This document shows, piece by piece, positions 56,001-64,000 of a DNA stretch of 64,000 nt; position 1 is the stretch's first letter, and every line of letters starts with the position of its first letter. The position numbers and the translations under genes are program-made. The notes beneath the pieces are model-generated. The model saw only the letters and a list, made by a program, of their open reading frames with translations. It did not search any database and was not told where the DNA came from. Source of the DNA: Phyto melanocephala (Eukaryota > Arthropoda > Insecta > Diptera > Rhinophoridae); NCBI GenBank assembly GCA_941918925.1, contig OW799234.1, positions 67,010,043 through 67,074,042 on the forward strand, given 5' to 3'.

Positions 56001-58190
56001 CCGTCCATTTGATACCCATATTGATGGAGTTAAAAAAAAAAATTTCCGCCATTTTGTTTCAGACGCCATCTTGGATTTTACATTTTTTTTGACAAGGGTC
56101 AAGCCCGAAATTGTGAAAGTTAAAGGGAACAAAGCCATTACTAATATATTTGACTCATTTATGCGGCATTTTATTAAGGACGCCATCTTGGATTTTTAAT
56201 TTTTCATAGCTTACTGTATTTTACTGAATAAGCCCTTTAATTTAGAACCAATATTGAGGGGTTTTAAGGAGTTACATTTTGAAATACCAGTATTGACTCA
56301 TATATAAACTTATTTTCCCTCATTTTCTAGTAGCGGCCATCATGGGCTTAATTTTTTTTAAAAGTGTATTATAAAAATACATAATTATATAATTATATTT
56401 CACAAACCAAGTCCCTTTCATTTGATAATCATATTAAAGCTCTCGATTGTCTAGAAGCAAAAAAAATCGATTCATAAGCTTTCAGAAAATATATACTTTA
56501 TGGTGTTGAAAATAAATATTGTAGAAATTTCGAACGGGATGACAAAGCTTAATATACCCTTGGGTGCCACAGGTGAGAGGTATAAAAATTTATTTTTTTC
56601 TTCTCAATTTTGAATAAAAAGTAAAATTAATTACAATTTTATTTTTGGAATTTTTTTATTGACAAAAACATAACACAAAAAAAAACCGGTTTTACATGTA
56701 AAAATTCGAAAACCGGTTTTGTTTAATTTGGGTTTTTTGAATTATTCGAAACCCGGTTTTTCTTATATGCCGAGTATTTTTTACTCTATCCATAAGTCAT
56801 AATCGATTTAAGTCTACATACGCGGTTACACATGAAAACCATAAAACCAATAAATACAATTTCTTGAGTTGGGCACAAATCGTTACTTTAGTTAATTTTT
56901 GCCAATAACCTCGTTGTTTCTTATTCACTAACCCCTATTAAATTACTTTGCGGTTTGTGCAAAAAATGAAAGAGGTTGTTGGCAAAAACGAACTGAAGCA
57001 ACCAGTTGACCGACCCAAGTAAGACAATTTCCTATTCATAAAGATATGTATGTATTCGTTAAATATTTTTAACGAGTTTATGACTTTCAAAGCTCTTAAA
57101 TTTTAAATTTGTTTTCAAATTTTGACACATATTTTTGCTTTTTCACTTATTTTTGGCATAATTTTATAAGCTTGATTACAAAATCTACTGAGTTTGGGGT
57201 TCGTTCGTTTTAAATAACTGCGAAATGCAACCGATTTAAGGATTGCTAAAAAATGGTAGCCTAAACAAATATCCCTGTTACATAAAAAAGTTTCTGAGTT
57301 AATCATAAAGATTCATATCGTTCAATAAATATATGTAATTGTTAAAATAAACATTTATCTACAAAATATGAAAGAATAAAATACGGATAAATCAGTTTGA
57401 TTTTTAATAAAAATTTTATAACCACCGGTTTGGTGAAAACTGATCTTAGGTAATTGCAAATACTTACCATTTACGATATACTTTTCTTCGTCATCATTTT
57501 CCATAAAATGGGGCTCTGTAAATTTGGTATATGGTTCCTTAACATTTTTATGTTTATCCCCTGCTATAGCTTGACCTCTGGGTTTAACGGCAATCAAAGG
57601 TGAACGATAGACTGTTCTAGGTATCTACAAGTTCTTCTTATTTTTTATATGTCTTAGTAAAACTCTTTCTAAAACTCACCATTCTTTCTTTAAGCTTGGC
57701 ATCAAATCGTCCCTTCCCACACTCCAATAAATTACGATGTGCAAGTAAATGCCTCTCGCACCTCAATAGAGCCTGCAAAGCCTCGTGTTCTGACACACCA
57801 GCTGTTGCGGCAGCTAGAAAACGTTTACCCGTTTTACTTGCCATATTTGGTATGAAACCATTATAGCCGGGTATTATGGGATGTTGATAAACTGGATCCA
57901 CAAAGTAAGACCGCTGCTGCAAGGCATTTATTTCTGTAGATGTGGGATAATTCAAGAGGACTGGTTGTGAGGGTGGTGTAACAATAAGTTCAAGTGCATG
58001 TTTAGTACAGGGATCAATAAGAAGCTTATGAGATAATTTGCCATAAGTCTTGCCTTCACGAAAGCGAAACTGGGGACAATGGCCGGTGTAGCTAGAACAA
58101 GTTGCAATTAGATAACATTGACTATTTCTGATTTTAAGCTAATAATTACCCTGGTATAAAATGAGGTTCTGGAGTAATGACTAAATCCAT
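50087..58190 (-). CDS. FAM166/CIMIP2-family (UPF0605) ciliary microtubule inner protein
   Basis: Four exons on the minus strand: 58190-58150, 58091-57680, 57624-57468 and 50397-50087. Intron phases are 2, 0 and 1, and the protein is 306 aa. The family signature P-G-Y-x-G-H-x-P repeats: PGYTGHCPQFRFREGKTYG at residues 13-31, PGYNGFIPN at 88-96, GYAGHIP at 204-210 (spanning the last intron) and SYAGHVPGAVFSFGRTFG at 274-291. Family members bind inside doublet microtubules of motile cilia and sperm flagella; in flies a testis or chordotonal role is expected (inference). Start: ATG at 58190, followed by MDLVITPEPHFIPG. The third intron, 50398-57467, is about 7 kb and almost wholly transposon DNA. 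The acceptor before exon 4 (TTTTAATTAAG) is weak in pyrimidines, but frame and motif continuity support it. Confidence 0.87.
51080..51652 (-). pseudogene. THAP-domain gene remnant of the P-like element
   Basis: Exon 1 is 51652-51604 (MKCAVGKCKQSNSKKT). A 66-bp GT..AG intron follows, and the next exon from 51537 reads TVSFYNFPKDEARRKLW, then CKQVNPVNVDKEKKCA, stop, HFRQQDFERN. The zinc ligands C-x4-C ... C-x2-H are all in register, but a TAA (51430-51428) replaces the residue before the histidine. After a frame change it continues KRRAKILKSHAVPSLDTRAI, matching the basic-AVP-S/T-L segment that follows THAP domains. A charged, coiled-coil-like tail ends near 51145. The catalytic part of a P transposase is absent. 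Confidence 0.75.
52320..53968 (+). mobile_element. DINE type I no. 2, nested in no. 1
   Basis: The 5' half 52320-52950 and 3' half 53720-53968 (ending GGCACGGCCGAATATAGCGC, CTTACTTGTT) are split by copy 3 inserted in its T-rich core. Confidence 0.75.
52951..53711 (+). mobile_element. DINE type I no. 3, innermost, complete
   Basis: TATACCCTTCACACAGTGAA at the 5' end, GACCGTCTGTCCGTCTGTCC run, CATCGAATCCCAGCTGAGG, T-rich core, a shortened 3' block and GATTCGGCACGGCCGAAT, TTTTACTTGTT. At 761 bp it gives the natural size of the type I element. Confidence 0.78.
54052..54941 (+). mobile_element. DINE type I no. 4, nested in no. 1
   Basis: A complete copy inserted in the T-rich core of no. 1 downstream of no. 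2: 5' end TATACCCTTCACACAG, GTCCGTCTGTCCGTCTG run, CATCGAATCCCAGCTGAGCC, T-rich core and the full 3' block with hairpin and CTCTTACTTGTT. Confidence 0.78.
56684..56758. promoter_or_regulatory. Cluster of AACCGGTT palindromes
   Basis: AACCGGTT at 56684 and 56711 and ACCCGGTT at 56751, each in a run of A before and T after. AACCGGTT is the known Grainyhead-family binding consensus. Whether it is used here, in intron 3 of the ciliary gene, is unknown; it could equally be part of an unrecognised repeat. Confidence 0.3.
56759..57467. other. Unique part of intron 3 of the ciliary gene
   Basis: No repeat borders were recognised. It ends at the exon 3 donor GGTAAGT (57467). A 63-codon minus-strand frame (57306-57115) is not supported as an exon. 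Confidence 0.4.
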
Positions 58191-58439
58191 ATTTTTTTTT
58201 TAATTTAATTAACATTAAATTTAGCTGTATATCAAAATTGTTTTATATTGTTTGGTAACTAAATAATTTTAATAACTTAAATGATTAAACGAAAATTTCA
58301 AATAATTTAAAAATTAATATAAAATTTAAAAACAGGATGATTAAAATAATTATTATTCAAATCAAAATATTTTTCTATTATAAATTGTAATTAAATATTT
58401 TTTTATTGTTTTCGAAAAATGGTTTAAGTTAACTTTCTG
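58191..58439. other. 5' flank of the ciliary gene
   Basis: Very AT-rich. It should contain the start of the minus-strand transcript. No core-promoter motif stands out. Confidence 0.4.
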
Positions 58440-58966
58440 TATTTGATATAATATTGTGGGGGTTAAAGGAGACAAAGCCGTAACTACTATATTTTACTCA
58501 TATATTCGCCATTTAATCTGGGGCGCCATCTTGGTTTTTTCTCTTCATAAGTTCTTTTATTTGATAACCTATTGGCTCTCTCGGTTGTATAGAAACCGAA
58601 AAATATGTTTTTCCGTTTGTAAATTTTAGGAAAAACACAGAAGCAGTGGTACCTTGGTGCTTATCTTAATTGGTGTCAAACCGTTTTGATAGTTTTTTTT
58701 TAAATAATTTCTTAGATTACGGCTTATAATTTGGTGTCTTAAGCGTGTTCATAAATTATTTAAGAGTTTAAAAAATATTGATATATTTAAAAAAATTTAT
58801 ATTTTTCAAATAATTTTTGCCTACAACTTTGCCGATTAGTGACGAATTTGTCAAAAAATTTTCATCAGCATCTCCAGAGGCATACAAAATTTACAAGTAG
58901 TAACAACCGTGTCTATGAATTATCCAAAGAACGGGAAATTTTAATTTTTGTGGTAAAAATAAGCGA

Positions 58967-60707
58967 AACAAGTAAGAGTGCTATATTCGGCCATAGGTAT
59001 AATCCCACATCGTAGTTTAAAATATATTCTATGTTATACGCCATTTTCCCTTATTATTTGCTACGCCATCCTTGATTTTTAATTTTTACGTAGTTATCTG
59101 TATTCTACTAGTTAATACCCATATTTATGGCGTAAAAAAATTTGATCTGCCATTTTGTTTTAGACTCCATCTTGGATTTGACATTTTTTAATAATTTACT
59201 GTATTTTACTGGTCAAGCCCTTTTATTTTATACCAATATTGAGGGTGTTCAAGAAGTTAAATTTTAAAATACCAGATCTTACCCATATAAAAATTTATTG
59301 TCCGTCATTTTGTTGTGGCGGCCAACGTGAATTTTAATTTTTTTATAGTGCTTATATTGCGCTATTCGAGTCCTTTCAGATGATACCAGTATCCCCTCTC
59401 TCGGTTGTCTAAAAGCTGAAAAAAATTGATTTTGGTTTTTAAATGTTTGGATTTTTTATTTAAACAAATTTTTGCCTATAACTTTACCGATTAGAGCCCG
59501 CTTTATCGAAAATTTTTCACGAATATCTCTAGAGGTATATTATATCTACAAATGGTAGCAAAGGTAAATTATTTTATGGCTGACAATTTTTATTTTTGGT
59601 GGTAAAAATACGGGAAAAACGGAGGCAGTCATGTTTATTTGCTCATATCTCAGAAAGTTATGGGGGATTGTGCTGAATGTCAGCAGCAATCCATTCCTGA
59701 ATATTTCCAAAAGATTGATACCATATACAGATCTAAGGAATATATGGTTGCTTCTAAAATTTGATTTCCACCAACGCACGGACAGACGGACAGGACTTAG
59801 GTTAGGTTAGGTTGAAAAGAAGGGGTATAAAAGCCCAAACCCATGACAGGTATACACCTATGCCCAGTTGGCATGTTGTGCGCTCCACGTGGAAAACGGA
59901 ATTCCCAAACAAAAAACCATAACCATAATTTCCCATAAATAACGGACTAGTCCAAGAACCCAGTCCCCTCAATGTAACGCCTTATGGATCTCCAGTTCGA
60001 GTTCCCCAGGTATTCCAAGTTCGGCATAGTATCCACTGTAAAATTTTCGCGCCTAATATGCCCAAACGCAGGATAATGACAGAGGTAGTGTACCAGAGTC
60101 TCATCCTCTTCCTCGCAAGCTCTACATGTCGTCTCCTCAGATAATCTCATGCGAGCTAGATGAGTTCTCAACTCCGTATGACCTGTAATTACACCGGTTA
60201 ATTTCCTTAGTGTAGGTCTACTTAGTCTCAGAATCTCCTTTGACTTCCCAAGATTTGGGGCACCCCAGAGTGTTCTTGTCACCTTAGCGACATCAGTGCT
60301 TTGCCATTTTCTGACATGTTCTTCCATTGCCCAACGTTTAAGTTCATCCTTAAATCGTTTAAGGGGTTTGGCGTTCTCCAAAGTTATAGTACTCAGAAGA
60401 GCTCCCATTTTGGATAATTTGTCGGCTTTCTCGCTTCCGATCAGCCCGTGATGGCTTGGTATCCATATTATCTCCAGATGTTCACAATTTGTATATGAGT
60501 TTATCTCACTCTTGCATTGCAAAACGTTCCGGGATTCAACTTTCTCCTTTCTCAATGTCTTAATTCGGACAGGACTTAATCGACTCCTCTATTCATAAGC
60601 TTTCAGAAAATACATACTTTATGGGGTCGGAAATGAAAATTGTAGAAATTACAAACGGAATGACAATGCTATATATAACCTTGTGCACCACAGGTGAAGG
60701 GTATAAA
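58967..60707 (-). mobile_element. DINE type II, inner copy, split by a non-LTR element
   Basis: 5' end at 60707 (ATACCCTTCACCTG..CAAGGTTATATATAGC), CATAAAGTATGTATTTTC; 3' end at 58967 (GGCCGAATATAGCACTCTTA, CTTGTTTC) with only one hairpin arm. The microsatellite region is interrupted by the retrotransposon at 59800-60565. Confidence 0.68.
59800..60565 (-). pseudogene. 5'-truncated non-LTR retrotransposon with RNase H end
   Basis: A perfect 13-bp target duplication, CGGACAGGACTTA, lies at 59787-59799 and 60566-60578. The minus-strand frame (60555-59947, 202 codons, still open) reads LEIIWIPSHHGLIGSEKADK, the last motif of a ribonuclease H domain. It then has SRPTLRKLTGVITGHTELRT and C-x2-C..H-x4-C (TCRACEEEDETLVHYLCHYP), the usual close of ORF2 in I/Jockey/R1-type elements. 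The 3' UTR ends in CTTTTCAACCTAACCTAACC, a CCTAA run. The reverse transcriptase is lost by 5' truncation. Confidence 0.83.
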
Positions 60708-61000
60708 AACAGGGGCAGTCGTGTTTCTTTGCTCATAACTTAGATAGCTATAAGTCGATTATACTGATTTCCAATACCTATCTGCTCCCAAATATTTCTG
60801 ATATTTTGATACCTTACGCGTCCCTTAGCGATATCGGGAGGCTTCAAAACGCAGATTTCAACATTCACATGGACAGACAGACAAACTGACAAACGGATAA
60901 TGCTTAATCGACTCCCTATTCTCAAGCTTTTAAAATATATACACTTGATGGGATTGGAAATGAATATTGAAGAAATTTCACTGTCGTGTAAAGGGTATAA

Positions 61001-62318
61001 TCAAATTTTTTTAAACATATAATTTTGTGTCTAAATTGCTGACCACTACTGTACATACATATATGTACGTATATGTATGTACATGTATGTGTAATCGTAT
61101 ATCAGTATATTAAAGTTTGTGTATTTAAAGCACAAAGTCGTTTGCATTTTCTTTATGAATTAGTTAATCATAATTTAAATGAGTTTATTAGAATGTAATT
61201 TATAAAGACTTTATACTATAAACTCTATTAGCATACTTATGTATATAAATGTATGTAAATATGTATGTATATGCATATGCAGTCACAAATATTTCTGAGT
61301 AAGTATTTAGTTTTTGGTATTTGTATTTTGAATGTTTAATTGCATGTGCATATACATACATATGTTCATACGAGTATATTATTTTTGATTAAAATTGTAT
61401 AAATTAGACATCATGTCATCAGAGTACGAAAACAAACAAAAGGAAACGTTTCCAATAGTTTTGTTTCGATCATTTCAGAGAGGGAAAACAAAACGAAACA
61501 AAACCCAGGATAACGGTACATGCATATTGTTTTGTATTGTTTTGTACTATGAGTGCAATCAAAACCAGATTTGAAAAGTACTCAGCTTTAATATGTAACA
61601 TGCAAAACAACCTAGTACAATACTTTCTGCAAACGTTTCAAAACGTTTACTGATTGATTTGCTCTTTACATGAAAATATCTACAGGTTTACTGCTGCTTG
61701 TTGTTTGGGAATTTTTTAACATTTTACCAAGCTACATTAATTTTATGATCCTAATAATAGTTTCAGAAAAACTGAATTTTATTGTTCCAGGAATTTTCAC
61801 TGCTTATAGCGTATACAAAAACAGCTTTATTAATGATATTACTATTAATGATATTTTCTGAAAAAAGAGCAACATATGTATATCAAAGTTCACGCAAAAT
61901 TTAATTTTTTGGACGCGGCATTGTACGATATGAAGTCACTGATTATAGTTTGCGAATTGGCAATGGTGCATTGTTATTATAATTGTTATAATCTTTTTGT
62001 TCTGCAAACGTTTGCAAACGTTTCATTCTTCATTCTTGTTTCGTACTCAAACGAAACATTCCGTCAAAGCAAAGCCTTAGAACAAAACCCGAATTGTTTT
62101 GTTGATGGTCTTTTGTATTGAAAAGTTTGTGGTTTTGTTTTGCTCGCAAACAAAACGATTCATGAAAATTAAAAAGTTTCTGACTTTAGATGATTTGTAC
62201 CGTGTTTCGTTTATTTTCGTTCACTGCTTGTCATGGCCTTTTTCCCTAGATTCGTAGACGAGTGCGAATTTAATATAGTCTTGTGATATTAAGATAATGT
62301 TAATGATATTTAATGCTT
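61001..62318. other. Low-complexity stretch with GTTTTGTTT / CAAACGTTT motifs
   Basis: GTATGTAC-type simple repeats at 61045-61085 and 61240-61280. From 61420 to 62165 many GTTTTGTTT, AAACGAAAC and TGCAAACGTTTC motifs recur on both sides of a less repetitive middle (61670-61975), possibly the two arms of a decayed inverted-repeat element. No convincing gene. Confidence 0.35.
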
Positions 62319-62835
62319 TAAACACATAGACGACAGCAGACAGCAAGCAGCAATATGTCAAAAATAAAATCCATGTGTTTAAATGAAAACGATTATTTTG
62401 ACGGCAGCACAGCAGCACGACTGCACAACAGCATTTGCTGCTGCTGCCAACTTAGGCTATTTTCTATTTTGACGGGCAGCAAGAACAAATATAGTGTTGC
62501 CATTACATATATTAAATTGGAAAAAAAATAACAAAAACTTATTTTTGATATTAAACATAAAAGAACATTACAAAAATACAATAAAGAAACAAATGTATGT
62601 GTTTTTATAGTTTTTCGTGATATAATTACATTTTTTTTATCAATAACTTTAATTTTATTCATAATAAAATATATATGCGGCATCCCTGAAATTTGTATTG
62701 CTAAAATGCACATCAGCTGATTATTATGTTGTTGCTGTCTTCAAAATAATTATGAAGCTGACTTCAGAGCAGCATTTGAAGTTGGCAGCATTTGAAGCCA
62801 TGAAGTTGTGAAGTCTGCTGGCGTCTATGTGTTTA
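62319..62835. mobile_element. MITE with TAAACACATAGACG inverted ends
   Basis: TAAACACATAGACGACAGCA (left) and its inverted counterpart GTCTGCTGGCGTCTATGTGT plus TTA (right) match over about 22 bp with one difference. Internal GCAGCA-rich blocks lie near both ends (62330-62450 and 62770-62820). It is 517 bp with no ORF. No target duplication could be fixed. Confidence 0.6.
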
Positions 62836-63434
62836 GAGCTTAAGGTTTATTACCATTTCAAAAAAGCTGCATTCATTATTAGACAATAATAATATAATAA
62901 ATTATTTTTTAAACTTAAAATAGACCATACAAAATCTGTCCGTAAATAACAAAAAATTAAATTTTGCAATAATAATTGAAAAAATTTTAAAATATCTTAA
63001 AGAAAAGGAACTATTTTCGTTGTTGTTTCTACGGTAAAAAAATATATTTTTAAACAAAGTAAATTCAAGAAATTGTCCTAAAAGTACATATGGACATTTC
63101 CATGAATACGTCAACCACGACTGTAAAAATAAAAACTATTGAAAGTGTTTCAACATTAGTTTATTGATAAAAAGAACACTCAAATTTTACTATGCGCAGG
63201 TATAAAGAGCTTATTAAATTATTTTAAGAGCAATTATAAGAGTTTAATCTGATTATCTCTTTGACTTATTTTAAAGAATTGCAATCAACTATTTTTTGAG
63301 CGACTAAATTGTGAAAATAAATTGTAATTGTAAATATGCTTTAAGGTAACAACAACAATTAACAAGATCCATAAAAAAATATAGAGTCCAATTAGTGGTA
63401 TTTTTGTTTTTATTTTTCCTTGGATGTTATTGGA
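62836..63434. other. AT-rich stretch without recognised features
   Basis: Short minus-strand frames have low-complexity composition only. Confidence 0.4.
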
Positions 63435-63901
63435 TGTCACGTACGTAGTACAAAAATATTATTTGAATCCGTCATTCGTATTTGAACAGTCGCAACAGTC
63501 CCAAAATAAAAGCACCTAATTTACAATTAAAATAATATAAATTTTATTACCTAAGAATACTATTAGAGAAAAATCTGTCACGTACGATATGTCAAGAACG
63601 ATATTAAATTGAATTTATTATAAAATAATTTAAAGATTGTTTTCAATTAAGGATGATGGATTTTAAATGAAAAATATTCGGTTTAGTGTAAGAAATTAAA
63701 TTAAAAAAAGAAAAAATACCTCAAAATCACTTCTGTTTTATGTCACGTACGATATATTCTTATTTTTCTGTATATTTTAGACAACAATGATTCGAATATT
63801 ATTATTTTTTTTATATAAAGTACCCTTTGAATGGAACATTAAGATTTTTTTTCAGTTTCTCTTACTTTTGCAAAAATTACTCTACAAAATGTCACGTACG
63901 A
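63435..63901. repeat. Four dispersed copies of TGTCACGTACG
   Basis: The 11-mer occurs at 63435, 63576, 63741 and 63890 (spacings 141, 165, 149), all on the same strand. In three of them it is followed by AT(A/G)T. It contains the palindrome CGTACG overlapping CACGTA. The DNA between copies is not obviously repeated. Confidence 0.6.
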
Positions 63902-64000
63902 TGTCATGAAAATGCCCATATGTTGCAAAGTTTGAATTGTTCATAATATCAATTTCACCCAAATTGTCAAACGTAATCCATAATAAATTACACAAATTTA

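Larger units (their letters stand above)
50559..56588 (-). mobile_element. DINE type II, outermost element of the nest
   Basis: The 5' part is at 55887-56588 (ATACCCTTGGGTGCC..GGTATAAAA end, CATAAAGTATATATTTTC, ATGGCGTCC-type blocks, no clear microsatellite). The 3' end is at 50559-50624 (ACAAGTAAGAG..TTATTCGGCCGTAGTGAG). The P-like element separates the halves with a perfect 8-bp duplication, which proves they were continuous. The hairpin arm is decayed. Confidence 0.7.
58440..61000 (-). mobile_element. DINE type II, outer copy of second nest
   Basis: The 5' part 60708-61000 (ATACCCTTTACACGAC end, GTTTGTCTGTCTGTCC run at about 60885) and inner part 58440-58966 are split by another DINE type II. 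The join is seen by comparison with 59570-59630: TGGTGGTAAAAAT.. on the left side continues in AGGGGCAGTCGTG.. on the right, as TGGTGGTAAAAATACGGG..GGAGGCAGTCATG does there. The 3' hairpin is not preserved. Confidence 0.6.

Noticed and set aside
59797..59815. TTAGG repeats as a true telomere
   Set aside because: Only three units, located at the 3' tail of a truncated retrotransposon inside a DINE, with unique sequence on both sides.

Overview
The window is AT-rich, intron-rich animal DNA from a higher fly (Diptera, probably a calyptrate or related schizophoran). Three things support this: divergent insect ionotropic receptor genes, short introns with GT..AG borders, and many repeats with the architecture of the Drosophila DINE-1/INE-1 family. 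No rRNA, functional tRNA, CRISPR or prokaryotic feature was seen. All calls come from reading the sequence; no database search was possible.

Four host genes can be assembled. Three are ionotropic receptors on the + strand with the same three-exon, phase-2/phase-0 structure: a first gene at 8645-18208 (658 aa), and two nearly identical genes at 26594-32088 and 34961-40439 (634 aa each). The last two lie in an 8-9 kb direct tandem duplication (about 22998-32350 and 32361-40678). The fourth is a minus-strand, four-exon gene at 58190-50087 (306 aa) of the FAM166/CIMIP2 (UPF0605) ciliary microtubule-inner-protein family.

Most of the rest is transposable-element DNA, much of it inside introns. The dominant family is a DINE-like (non-autonomous Helitron/Helentron type) repeat. 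Its 5' end reads TATACCC..GGGTATA, followed by a GTCCGTCT microsatellite, and its 3' end is an ATTCGGC..GCCGAAT hairpin before CTCTTACTTGTT. I separate three forms: type I (T-rich core), type II (about 0.7-1 kb, unique core) and type III (up to 2.7 kb, carrying a 288-bp tandem array and often a captured mariner remnant). Other elements are Tc1/mariner copies, hAT, PIF/Harbinger, a P-like element with a broken THAP gene, a tRNA-derived SINE, several 5'-truncated non-LTR retrotransposons and several MITEs. Many have intact terminal inverted repeats and target-site duplications.

Layout: 1-8600 repeats; 8645-18208 first receptor with a 7.5-kb transposon-filled intron; 18209-23000 SINE, mariner, non-LTR and DINE debris; 23000-40680 the tandem duplication; 40680-50080 mariner and DINE type III copies and a MITE; 50087-58190 the ciliary gene, whose third intron holds a six-level nest of transposons; 58440-61000 another nest; 61000-64000 low-complexity DNA with one MITE and a dispersed TGTCACGTACG motif.

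The most notable observations are the balanced-parenthesis nest of DINEs in a MITE in a P-like element in a DINE, a mariner insertion carried at the same site by several DINE copies, the young receptor duplication whose junction falls in a DINE, and a SINE whose target-site duplication contains the receptor stop codon.
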